64,000 bases of DNA from Marinobacter lipolyticus SM19 (lineage in GTDB: Bacteria > Pseudomonadota > Gammaproteobacteria > Pseudomonadales > Oleiphilaceae), in the NCBI RefSeq assembly GCF_000397065.2, contig NZ_KE007306.1, positions 1,070,873 through 1,134,872 on the forward strand, given 5' to 3'. The position numbers were made by a program, and so were the translations under genes. A model generated the notes under the pieces. The model was given only the letters and a program-made list of their open reading frames with translations, was not told where the DNA came from and made no database searches. How positions within the stretch are numbered: position 1 is the stretch's first letter; the number at the start of each line of letters is the position of its first letter. Below are positions 17,731 to 25,952 of the stretch, one piece after another.

Positions 17731-18044
17731 CCGCTGAGACTTTGGCAAACGACAACCTGAGCACATCGGCCAACGATGACATTCATCAGTTGCAGACGGT
17801 AAACGGCAGCGGCAACAGCGTCACCCTGCGTGACAGCGTCGAAGTTGCCCTGACGAACTACTTCGCACAACTGGACGGAGCTCCAGTCACGGAGGTATAC
17901 CAATTGGTGCTGTCCGAAGTGGAGGCACCCCTGTTGGAGCAGGTGATGAAATACACCCGCAACAACCAGACCAAGGCTTCCACCATGCTTGGCCTGAATC
18001 GCGGCACACTGCGCAAAAAGCTTAAGCAATACGGTCTGCTATAA
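17727..18044 (+). CDS. fis: DNA-binding protein Fis
   Basis: 105 aa (E. coli Fis is 98). The nucleoid protein bends DNA and activates rRNA and other growth genes. The C-terminal helix-turn-helix, [26 protein letters not shown], is nearly canonical, preceded by the dimer core ([18 protein letters not shown]). The first 30 residues are a divergent polar extension. It overlaps dusB by ATGA and ends just before a hairpin terminator. Confidence 0.97.
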   Translation: MTAETLANDNLSTSANDDIHQLQTVNGSGNSVTLRDSVEVALTNYFAQLDGAPVTEVYQLVLSEVEAPLLEQVMKYTRNNQTKASTMLGLNRGTLRKKLKQYGLL

Positions 18045-18066
18045 TCCAGACACCCTGACTTGAAGA

Positions 18067-18096
18067 GGGCCTCCCGGAAATCGCGAGGCCCTTATT
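18067..18096 (+). terminator. intrinsic terminator after fis
   Basis: GGGCCTC (18067-18073) pairs with GAGGCCC (18085-18091) across an 11-base loop, followed by a short, interrupted T-tract. It separates fis from purH, which starts 29 bases later. Confidence 0.6.
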
Positions 18097-18124
18097 CGTT
18101 CATCTCCAGCGAAGAAAATGACCC

Positions 18125-19705
18125 ATGGAAAACCAGGCTAATACCCCCGTCCGTCGTGCGCTGATCAGCGTCAGCGACAAATCCGGCATCGTCGAATTCG
18201 GCCGCGCCCTGACTGAGCGCGGTATTGAACTGCTCTCCACCGGCGGCACTTTTCGCCTTCTGAAGGAAAACAACATCCCGGTCACCGAGGTGTCCGATTA
18301 CACCGGTTTCCCGGAAATGATGGACGGGCGGGTGAAAACCCTGCATCCGAAGATCCATGGCGGCATTCTCGGCCGCCGCGGCACTGATGACGCCATTATG
18401 GGCGAGCACGGCATTAACCCCATTGATATGGTGGTGGTGAACCTCTACCCGTTCGAAGACACTGTCGCCAATCCGGACTGCGACCTGCCTACGGCTATCG
18501 AGAACATCGACATCGGCGGTCCAACCATGGTGCGTGCCGCCGCCAAGAATCACAACGATGTGGCCATCGTGGTCAATGCCTCGGATTACAGCCGGGTGCT
18601 GGCAGAGCTGAAAGAGAACGATGGCCAGTTGACCTACAACACCCGTTTCGACCTGGCGGTCAAAGCCTTTGAGCACACCACCGGCTACGACGGTGCCATC
18701 GCCAACTACCTTGGTGGTCGCACCCCGGATAACGACAACGCAGATTTCCCACGCACCTTCAACACCCAGTTCGTGAAGGTTCAGGACATGCGGTACGGGG
18801 AAAACCCGCACCAGCGCGCCGCTTTCTACGCCGAGCGCAATCCGAAGGAAGCCTGCATTGCCACCGCCCGACAGCTTCAGGGCAAGGAACTGTCCTACAA
18901 CAATGTGGCGGATACCGATGCAGCTCTGGAATGTGTGAAGCCTTTCGCGGATCCCGCTTGTGTGATCGTCAAGCACGCCAATCCCTGCGGTGTCGCCATT
19001 GGCTCCGACATTCGCCAGGCCTATGACCTGGCCTTTGCCACCGACCCGACATCCGCGTTTGGCGGCATTATCGCGTTCAACCGCGAACTGGATGCCGATA
19101 CCGCCAAGGCCATCATTGATCGCCAGTTTGTGGAGGTGATCATTGCCCCGACCATCGCTCCGGAAGCGGTGGAACTGGTTGCTGCCAAGAAAAACGTGCG
19201 CCTGCTGGCCTGCGGAGAATTTGATGGCGAACGCGCAAGATCCATGGATTACAAGCGCGTCACCGGCGGGTTACTGGTACAGGATCGTGATCTGGGCATG
19301 GTGGCCATGGAAGACGTCAAGGTGGTCACTGAGCGGCAGCCTTCCGAACAGGAACTGAACGACCTGCTGTTCGCCTGGGAAGTGGCCAAGTACGTCAAGT
19401 CCAACGCCATTGTCTACGCCAGGGCCGGTCGCACCATCGGTGTCGGAGCGGGCCAGATGAGCCGCGTCTACAGCGCGAAAATTGCCGGCATCAAGGCGGC
19501 CGATGAAAACCTGGAAGTGAAAGGTTCCGTTATGGCTTCCGACGCCTTCTTCCCATTCCGGGATGGCATTGATGCCGCCGCGCAAGCTGGCATCACCGCC
19601 GTGATCCAGCCCGGTGGCTCCATGCGCGACCAGGAAGTGATCGACGCCGCCAACGAACATGGCATCGCCATGGTATTCACCGGCATGCGCCATTTCCGGC
19701 ATTGA
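18125..19705 (+). CDS. purH: bifunctional AICAR transformylase / IMP cyclohydrolase
   Basis: 526 aa, full length. It performs the last two steps of IMP synthesis. The N-terminal MGS-like cyclohydrolase domain ([25 protein letters not shown]) is followed by the AICAR transformylase domain with [11 protein letters not shown] (about 279-289), whose Lys-His pair is catalytic, and the C-terminal [11 protein letters not shown] and [13 protein letters not shown]. It is followed by purD, separated by a perfect inverted repeat of REP type. SD is weak (GAAG). Confidence 0.97.
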   Translation: MENQANTPVRRALISVSDKSGIVEFGRALTERGIELLSTGGTFRLLKENNIPVTEVSDYTGFPEMMDGRVKTLHPKIHGGILGRRGTDDAIMGEHGINPIDMVVVNLYPFEDTVANPDCDLPTAIENIDIGGPTMVRAAAKNHNDVAIVVNASDYSRVLAELKENDGQLTYNTRFDLAVKAFEHTTGYDGAIANYLGGRTPDNDNADFPRTFNTQFVKVQDMRYGENPHQRAAFYAERNPKEACIATARQLQGKELSYNNVADTDAALECVKPFADPACVIVKHANPCGVAIGSDIRQAYDLAFATDPTSAFGGIIAFNRELDADTAKAIIDRQFVEVIIAPTIAPEAVELVAAKKNVRLLACGEFDGERARSMDYKRVTGGLLVQDRDLGMVAMEDVKVVTERQPSEQELNDLLFAWEVAKYVKSNAIVYARAGRTIGVGAGQMSRVYSAKIAGIKAADENLEVKGSVMASDAFFPFRDGIDAAAQAGITAVIQPGGSMRDQEVIDAANEHGIAMVFTGMRHFRH

Positions 19706-19720
19706 TGAGAAATCGGGTCG

Positions 19721-19807
19721 TGTCGGATTACGCCTGCGGCTAATCCGACCTACATTTAGCCTCAGATTTGAACCGTAGGTCGGATTAGCCGCAGGCGTAA
19801 TCCGACA
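19721..19807. repeat. REP-type repeat: perfect 33-bp inverted pair
   Basis: Left arm 19721-19753 is the exact complement of right arm 19775-19807, with a 21-base spacer. Each arm itself contains an imperfect palindrome (GTCGGATTA ... TAATCCGAC) and so can fold alone. The unit GTCGGATTAGCCGCAGGCG resembles REP elements of gammaproteobacteria mobilised by RAYT transposases, arranged head-on as in a BIME. It fills the purH-purD gap and ends 14 bases before the purD start. No RAYT gene is in the window. Confidence 0.85.
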
Positions 19808-19821
19808 ACCAGGAACCGACT

Positions 19822-21108
19822 ATGAACATTCTTGTAATAGGCTCCGGCGGCCGCGAACACGCCCTGGCCTGGAAAGCCGCCCAGTCCCCGGTCGCGGACC
19901 GGGTCTTCGTGGCCCCAGGCAACGCCGGCACCGCCCGTGAACCGGGCCTGGAAAACATCAACATCGACGTCATGGACCTCGACGGACTGGCAGATTTTGC
20001 TGCCGCCAATAACGTGGGCCTGACCATCGTCGGCCCGGAGGCCCCACTGGTCGCCGGCATCGTCGACAAGTTTGAAGCCCGCAAGCTCCGCGTCTTCGGC
20101 CCCAGCGCCGGCGCGGCCCAGCTGGAAGGCTCCAAAGCCTTCACCAAGGACTTCCTGGCCCGCCAGAACATCCCCACGGCTGCCTATGCCAACTTCACCG
20201 ATGTGGATGAGGCCCTGGCCTATGTACGGGAGCAAGGCGCTCCCATCGTGGTCAAGGCCGATGGCCTGGCAGCAGGCAAGGGCGTGATTGTAGCGATGAC
20301 CCTGAAAGAAGCCGAAGACGCCATCCGCGACATGCTCGCCGGTAACGCCTTTGGTGATGCAGGCAGCCGGGTGGTCATCGAGGAATTCCTGGACGGCGAG
20401 GAAGCCAGCTTCATCGTCATGGTCGACGGCGAACACGTCCTGCCCATGGCCACCTCCCAGGATCACAAGCGGGTTGGTGACGGCGACACCGGCCCCAATA
20501 CCGGCGGCATGGGCGCCTATTCCCCCGCTCCTGTGGTGACGGCGGATATTCATCAGCGCATCATGGACGAGGTGATCTACCCGACCGTACGCGGCATGGC
20601 GGCAGAAGGTCACCCGTACAAGGGCTTCCTGTACGCCGGCCTGATGATCGACAGCACCGGCGCTCCCAAGGTTATTGAGTTCAACTGCCGCTTCGGCGAC
20701 CCGGAAACCCAGCCGATCATGCTGCGCATGAAGTCCGATCTGGTGGAGCTGTGTGGCGCCGCCATTGATGGCCGACTGGACCAGTGCGATTCCAAATGGG
20801 ATGACCGGGCTTCCGTCGGCGTCGTGCTGGCCGCCGGCGGCTACCCAGGTAGCTACAACAAAGGGGACGTCATCTCCGGGCTACCGGAATCCGAAACCGC
20901 CGGTGAAAAAGTATTCCATGCGGGCACCCGGCTCAATGGCGATCAAGTGGTCACCAACGGTGGCCGCGTCTTATGTGCCACTGCCCTCGGCCAGACCGTC
21001 ACGGAAGCCCAGCAGCGTGCCTACGAGGTCGCTTCAGGAATCCAATGGGACGGCGTCTTCTATCGCAAGGACATTGCCTATCGGGCCATTGCGCGGGAAC
21101 AGTCCTGA
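19822..21108 (+). CDS. purD: phosphoribosylamine--glycine ligase
   Basis: 428 aa, typical for PurD, which makes glycinamide ribonucleotide from phosphoribosylamine, glycine and ATP. Seen: the N-domain MNILVIGSGGREHALAWK, ATP-grasp segments VVKADGLAAGKGVIVA (about 140-155) and FNCRFGDPETQ (about 287-297), and the signature HKRVGDGDTGPNTGGMGAY. AGGA lies just outside the REP arm, so the ribosome site is not part of the repeat. Likely co-transcribed with purH through the repeat. Confidence 0.97.
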   Translation: MNILVIGSGGREHALAWKAAQSPVADRVFVAPGNAGTAREPGLENINIDVMDLDGLADFAAANNVGLTIVGPEAPLVAGIVDKFEARKLRVFGPSAGAAQLEGSKAFTKDFLARQNIPTAAYANFTDVDEALAYVREQGAPIVVKADGLAAGKGVIVAMTLKEAEDAIRDMLAGNAFGDAGSRVVIEEFLDGEEASFIVMVDGEHVLPMATSQDHKRVGDGDTGPNTGGMGAYSPAPVVTADIHQRIMDEVIYPTVRGMAAEGHPYKGFLYAGLMIDSTGAPKVIEFNCRFGDPETQPIMLRMKSDLVELCGAAIDGRLDQCDSKWDDRASVGVVLAAGGYPGSYNKGDVISGLPESETAGEKVFHAGTRLNGDQVVTNGGRVLCATALGQTVTEAQQRAYEVASGIQWDGVFYRKDIAYRAIAREQS

Positions 21109-21132
21109 GGGCATTGTCACCAGAAATCTCAT

Positions 21133-21162
21133 AAAGCCCGGTCCTTGACCGGGCTTTTTTTT
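21133..21162 (+). terminator. intrinsic terminator after purD
   Basis: AAAGCCCGGTC (21133-21143) pairs with GACCGGGCTTT (21147-21157) around a three-base loop and runs into eight T residues in total. Confidence 0.92.
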
Positions 21163-21222
21163 AAGTTACTGTAACCCATGCCCTCAATGGACTATCCCAC
21201 CGGAACTGGAGCCCGATTTCCA

Positions 21223-22158
21223 ATGATGCCTGAAACCCGCTTGCCTGCCCTGCTTCTGCTAACGCTGACCACGCTTCTGTGGGGTTGTTCCCGTCAGGAC
21301 ATCTACGATACCGCCATCGACTGGGAACGCTCATCCGCCGGCCTGGAGGCAGACCGCGTGGTCGTCGGCGAGCTGGATGTTGCCTACCTACACAACAAGG
21401 ACGCCATCGAGGGAGAAACCATTGTCCTGATCCACGGTTTCGGAGCCAACAAGGAGAACTGGACCCGATTTGCCGGAGAACTGACCGACGAATTCAATGT
21501 GTATGCCATCGACCTTCCCGGTCACGGCGACAGCAGTAAGGAACTGGACCTTGGTTACCGGCTCGAGGATCAGGTGCAGTACGTGTCCCGCATTCTAGCC
21601 GCACTGGGCATTGACCAGAGCCACATGATGGGCAATTCCATGGGGGGCGCCATCACTGCCCTCTATGCCGCGACCTTTCCCGGGCAGATCCGTTCAGCCG
21701 TGTTATTCAACCCGGCCGGCATCTTTGAATACGACAGTGAACTGGTGGAGCTGGTAACAGAAGGGGACAACCCGCTGATTCCGAAACAGCCAGGGGATTT
21801 TGAACGTCTCTTGGACTTTGCCCTGGAGAAGAGGCCATTTGCACCCTGGCCGATCCTTGATGTGATGGAAGAGAAAGCCATTGCCAACCAGGAAGTTAAT
21901 GAAGTGATCTTCGCAGCCATCCGGGACAGCGGATACGAACCGGATTTTCGCAACACCATCGAGCGGATCGAGGCGCCGGTACTGGTGCTTTGGGGCAAAG
22001 AAGACCGGGTGATCAACTACCGCAATGCCGATATTTTTGTCGAGCGCATTGCCAATGCCCGAAAGGTCCTATTGGATGGGGTCGGACACGCGCCCATGAT
22101 AGAGGTGCCGGAAGAATCCGCCAAACTGTTCCGACAGTTCATTCAATCCAGCAACTGA
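21223..22158 (+). CDS. alpha/beta hydrolase lipoprotein (esterase/lipase-like)
   Basis: 311 aa if started at the ATG pair at 21223/21226; the frame is open to 21178. The N-terminus is a lipoprotein signal, LLLLTLTTLLWGCSRQ, with lipobox LWGC, so the protein is probably membrane anchored in the periplasm. The alpha/beta hydrolase core has HGFGANKENW (oxyanion hole), the nucleophile elbow GNSMGG, the acid in WGKEDR and the catalytic His in GHAPMIE. The substrate is unknown; lipolytic lipoproteins with this layout exist in Psychrobacter and Acinetobacter. The antiporter gene follows after 18 bases. Confidence 0.85.
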   Translation: MMPETRLPALLLLTLTTLLWGCSRQDIYDTAIDWERSSAGLEADRVVVGELDVAYLHNKDAIEGETIVLIHGFGANKENWTRFAGELTDEFNVYAIDLPGHGDSSKELDLGYRLEDQVQYVSRILAALGIDQSHMMGNSMGGAITALYAATFPGQIRSAVLFNPAGIFEYDSELVELVTEGDNPLIPKQPGDFERLLDFALEKRPFAPWPILDVMEEKAIANQEVNEVIFAAIRDSGYEPDFRNTIERIEAPVLVLWGKEDRVINYRNADIFVERIANARKVLLDGVGHAPMIEVPEESAKLFRQFIQSSN

Positions 22159-22176
22159 TCCGATAAGACGACCACC

Positions 22177-23742
22177 ATGCCTGAAGCAATCTGGATCTCA
22201 TTTGCCTTTGGCCTGGGCCTGCTGGTCAAAACCGTCGGCTTACCTCCACTCGTCGGTTACCTGGCGGCTGGGTTCCTGTTGAGCGGCCTGGCAGCCCCCC
22301 TAAACATTACGGTGGAGGCGACCAATGCACTGGAGCATATTGCTCACCTCGGTGTCCTGTTGTTGTTGTTCACCGTCGGGCTCAAGCTCAAGCTGCGCTC
22401 CATCATAAGCCCAGAGGTTATAGGTGGCAGCCTGTTCCACTTTGCCATCACCTGTGTGGTGTTCGCTCCCGGATTGTACTGGCTGATGGACCTGACATGG
22501 CAGACTGCCTTGTTACTGGCCATCGCGCTGTCATTTTCCAGTACCGTACTCGCCGCCAAGGTACTGGAAAGTAAACGGGAACTGCGGGCCTTTCATGGCC
22601 GTGTCGCCATTGGCATCCTGATCATGCAGGACCTGATCGCCCTGGTCGTCATGAGCCTGGCTGCAGGACAGACACCGTCCCAATGGGCGCTCGTCGTCTT
22701 TGGACTCCCCCTGCTCCGACCTCTCCTGTTCCGACTCCTGGACGCCAGTGGTCACGATGAGTTGCTGGTACTGCTCGGACTGTTGCTGGCCCTGGCGCTC
22801 GGAGGACTTGGTTTTGAGGCTGTCGGATTAAGCCCGGAACTGGGCGCCCTGGTGTTTGGCGCCATGCTGGCTAACCACCCACGCTCCCAGGAGCTGGCCA
22901 AATCCCTCTGGAGCGTCAAGGAAGTCTTCCTGGTCGGATTTTTCCTGCAGATTGGCATTGGAGGATTGCCGGACGGCAGCGCAGTGCTCTTCGCGCTGAT
23001 CGCATTACTGGTATTGCCCCTGAAAGGCATGCTTTTCTTCTTTTTGCTGCTTGCTTTCCGGCTACGTGCCCGCAGTAGCTTTCTGAGCGCCTTGTCACTC
23101 ACCAACTACAGTGAGTTTGGCCTGATTGTCGCCAGCGTCGCTCTGCCGGAATGGCTGGTGCCACTGGCTCTCACAGTCGCGATATCCTTTCTTGTTTCGG
23201 CACCGGTCAATCGCTTCGCCCACACGCTCTACGAGCGCTTCAATTTCCGCCTTACGCCCTACGAGGGCAAACGGCATCACCCGGACGAACAGCCCATTTC
23301 CCTTGGCAGCACCAAGGTCCTGATCATGGGGATGGGACGGACTGGTACCGCCGCCTACGATTACCTCTCGGATTCGGAACCCCGAGCCATGGGGCTGGAC
23401 TCGGACCCTGCAAAAGTATCCAAGCACCAGAAAGACGGTCGCAACGTGGTCTTCGCAGACGCAGAGGACATTTCTTTTTGGCAGAGTCTCCATATGCCGG
23501 CCGTTGAGGCAGTCATCCTCGCCATGGGTGACATAGAAGGCAAACTCATTGCCGCCAGGAATCTCCGGAAAAAAGGGTTTACCGGATACATCGTGGCGCA
23601 CACCTTGTACGAGGATGAAGCCCAGCAGATTCGCGCAGCAGGCGCCGATCAAGCCTACCTCACCATGAGTGAGACGGGCGTAGCGCTGGCCAGCCAGTTG
23701 ACGAAACGGCAGACTGAACCAGCGCCCGATGGACGCGACTGA
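22177..23742 (+). CDS. CPA2 family cation:proton antiporter with RCK_N domain (KefB/YbaL-like)
   Basis: 521 aa. Residues about 1-375 form the membrane antiporter domain with many hydrophobic helices and the conserved discontinuous-helix region (LGVLLLLFTVGLKLKL, and LSFSSTVLAAKVLE). Residues about 385-505 are an RCK_N/TrkA-N Rossmann domain (KVLIMGMGRTGTAAYDYL) that would sense nucleotide or glutathione adducts. Members exchange K+ or Na+ for H+, often under electrophile or osmotic stress. There is no KefF/KefG partner nearby. It ends one base before the stop of the opposite-strand methyltransferase gene. Confidence 0.88.
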   Translation: MPEAIWISFAFGLGLLVKTVGLPPLVGYLAAGFLLSGLAAPLNITVEATNALEHIAHLGVLLLLFTVGLKLKLRSIISPEVIGGSLFHFAITCVVFAPGLYWLMDLTWQTALLLAIALSFSSTVLAAKVLESKRELRAFHGRVAIGILIMQDLIALVVMSLAAGQTPSQWALVVFGLPLLRPLLFRLLDASGHDELLVLLGLLLALALGGLGFEAVGLSPELGALVFGAMLANHPRSQELAKSLWSVKEVFLVGFFLQIGIGGLPDGSAVLFALIALLVLPLKGMLFFFLLLAFRLRARSSFLSALSLTNYSEFGLIVASVALPEWLVPLALTVAISFLVSAPVNRFAHTLYERFNFRLTPYEGKRHHPDEQPISLGSTKVLIMGMGRTGTAAYDYLSDSEPRAMGLDSDPAKVSKHQKDGRNVVFADAEDISFWQSLHMPAVEAVILAMGDIEGKLIAARNLRKKGFTGYIVAHTLYEDEAQQIRAAGADQAYLTMSETGVALASQLTKRQTEPAPDGRD

Positions 23743-23743
23743 C

Positions 23744-24487
23744 TCAACGGATTCTGCGCCAGGCAGTCAGTTCAGCAACGGTGTGCTGGAATTTCCGCCG
23801 GGTTTCTTGAATCACAAACGTCACATCCATAGGAGGCTGAATCAGCTCGAAATGACTGGACAGTATGTCGCGCATACCGTCCAGAACACTCCTCGGCTGC
23901 CCATTCAGTTCGAAACCGCCAATCCAGTTGTTGCGGGGCGTGAACTCCTCCAGCAGAGTATAGGGAGAGCTGATAACCAGTGTACCTCCCACCGCCAGAT
24001 GCTTATGGATACCAGCAAGGAACGAACCGGGGGCGTGGAGGCGATCGATCAGGTTACCAGCAAAGATCAGGTCATAATCCTGATGTTCAGGCCCGAGCTG
24101 GCAAGCATCCCCCGTGGCAAACGACACCCGTTCGGCAGCCTTGGCCAGGCCCAGTTCTGCCAGACTAATGCTCACTCTCTCCCCCAGTTCACCTTCATCC
24201 CGGCGGAAATAATCGATTTCACCATGCTCCTTGAGGTGATGGGCAGCATCCACAAATCGCTTTGAAAGATCGATGCCCACCACTTCATCAAACACCCGGC
24301 CCAGTTCGAAGGCCGTGCGGCCGACGGCACAGCCCAGATCGAGTGCCTTGTGTCTGTTCCGCCCGGCCATCATCTCCTGGCAAATACCGGCACACCGTGC
24401 GGGGTAATTGCTCACACCAAAATAGTGATCACCAAAATGGAACCCCAAATACTGGCTAAGCAGTTCGTCGGTTTCGTACACATTCAT
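23744..24487 (-). CDS. putative 4-mercaptohistidine N1-methyltransferase (OvoM-like)
   Basis: 247 aa. It matches the family that forms the C-terminal third of OvoA, the ovothiol synthase: it opens with NVYETDELLSQYLGFHFG, then YPARCA and the SAM motif ALDLGCAVGRTAFELG (about 48-63), with GIDLSKRFVDAA after it. In ovothiol synthesis this domain methylates an imidazole nitrogen of 4-mercaptohistidine. Here it is a separate gene, with GAGGG before the ATG, 24 bases downstream of the sulfoxide synthase gene, so the two form an operon. The family call is good; the exact substrate is inferred. Confidence 0.8.
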   Translation of the reverse strand: MNVYETDELLSQYLGFHFGDHYFGVSNYPARCAGICQEMMAGRNRHKALDLGCAVGRTAFELGRVFDEVVGIDLSKRFVDAAHHLKEHGEIDYFRRDEGELGERVSISLAELGLAKAAERVSFATGDACQLGPEHQDYDLIFAGNLIDRLHAPGSFLAGIHKHLAVGGTLVISSPYTLLEEFTPRNNWIGGFELNGQPRSVLDGMRDILSSHFELIQPPMDVTFVIQETRRKFQHTVAELTAWRRIR

Positions 24488-24511
24488 GGCTGGCCCTCAG
24501 CAGTGTTCTGG

Positions 24512-25843
24512 TCACGCACAACTGCGGAACCCGGTGTAGACGTCGTTTCTCATGGGCAAGTACGCCTGTCGATAGGTGCCCCGAATAAGTGAAGCGGACG
24601 TGGCGCAGCTGCCGCCGCGAGTGACCTTGTGGTCACCGAACTGCAGTGTCGACATGAATGGATACATATCGATCCTGAAGCCATCGTAGGGAAAAAACTG
24701 GCTACTGGTCCATTCCCAGACCGTACCGATCATCTGGCGACAACCAAACGGGCTCTCTCCTTCAGGGTAATCCCAGACCGGATTTTGTGCCATGGTTCGC
24801 CCACTCATATCAGCGCGTGCCAGGCTCACCGGGTCATTCCCCCAGGGGAATCGACGGAATGGCACACCAGGCCGGTTACCCAACGCTGCGACTTCCCACT
24901 CGTATTCAGTCGGCAGCCTCCGACCAGCCCAACGACACCAGGCTTCCGCTTCCCAATAGCTTACATGGGTCACCGGAGCGTCCAGGTTCAGCGGTTGCCA
25001 GTCATCGAAAAGACGCTCCTGCCATTGGTTATCATGCCAGCGCCAGTATAGCGGTTGCTTCGGCAGGTGCATCAGCGGTCCGGCGCAGTTGTGAACCAGG
25101 GAAACATCGATCTCGGTCTGCAGCCACTTGCGCCCCCCGAAGGACCAGAGTTCGGGACGCCGGTATCCGCCACCCTCGACAAAATCGAGAAACTCCCGAT
25201 TGGACACAGGTAGACGGGAGATCGAGAAGGATTCCAGCTCTACCTCAAACCTTGGCTTCTCATTATCAAACGCAAAATTATTGGTGGCGTATCCCGAGGA
25301 CTCCCCGGGCATCCCGATCACCCATCGACCTGCCGGAATGGTGACATCGCCGGCAATCCGGTCACCGGGTGCAACGCGTTCAGGATTATGGTCGGGAGGT
25401 GCCGGATACCCCACCGTCTGCCGACACCAGATCAATGACTCGATATGCATGTTCTGGTGGAATATGGCGTAACGGTACAGATACAGATCTTCGTCGGTCA
25501 GCGACTTACTTTGTATCCGCTCTGCAACACGGTCGTAGATGGTATCGAAATAGGCCAGGGTGTCCTCTCGGCCCGGAAACAGCTCCCGACACCAGCGATC
25601 CTTGTGGTCAACATGAAACGAATCCCACAGATCATCCATCGAGGGATTATAGCTTGGGGTTCCATCCTGCAGGTTAAACACAAACACTTCGTAGAAAAAA
25701 GCGGCATGCCCCATCTCCCACAATGGGGGATTAACACCAGGGTGATAGGGCACATCGAGCATGTCATCCGGCAACGAGGTAATCAGCGCCCGTGTACGCT
25801 GTCGGGTAAGCTCCAATTCTGCCAGCAGGGTTGTCTTGTCCAC
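24512..25843 (-). CDS. EgtB/OvoA/SenA-family sulfoxide synthase (nonheme iron)
   Basis: 443 aa from a GTG at 25843 with GGAG upstream; an in-frame TTG at 25858 is the alternative. The N-terminal DinB-like domain carries the putative iron ligands H46 (WEMGHAAF) and H129/H133 (HQNMHIE). The C-terminal formylglycine-generating-enzyme-type domain (about 165-443) shows PVSNREFLDFVEGGGY, RRLPTEYEWEVAALG, GTVWEWTSS and TRGGSC. Such enzymes join cysteine or a selenosugar to a histidine derivative. The 46-to-129 spacing equals the 83 residues I recall for mycobacterial EgtB, yet the partner gene is an ovothiol-type methyltransferase. The product could be ovothiol, its selenium analogue or another thiol-imidazole. 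Confidence 0.75.
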   Translation of the reverse strand: MDKTTLLAELELTRQRTRALITSLPDDMLDVPYHPGVNPPLWEMGHAAFFYEVFVFNLQDGTPSYNPSMDDLWDSFHVDHKDRWCRELFPGREDTLAYFDTIYDRVAERIQSKSLTDEDLYLYRYAIFHQNMHIESLIWCRQTVGYPAPPDHNPERVAPGDRIAGDVTIPAGRWVIGMPGESSGYATNNFAFDNEKPRFEVELESFSISRLPVSNREFLDFVEGGGYRRPELWSFGGRKWLQTEIDVSLVHNCAGPLMHLPKQPLYWRWHDNQWQERLFDDWQPLNLDAPVTHVSYWEAEAWCRWAGRRLPTEYEWEVAALGNRPGVPFRRFPWGNDPVSLARADMSGRTMAQNPVWDYPEGESPFGCRQMIGTVWEWTSSQFFPYDGFRIDMYPFMSTLQFGDHKVTRGGSCATSASLIRGTYRQAYLPMRNDVYTGFRSCA

Positions 25844-25952
25844 GCTCTCGCTCTCCAATCACCTGAGTCTGATAGGTACGATAACAAACTGCCTGACGGA
25901 TGAGTGACCACCGGGTGAATTTTTACCGTTTTTCGTGCCCGTCCGTGACGGC

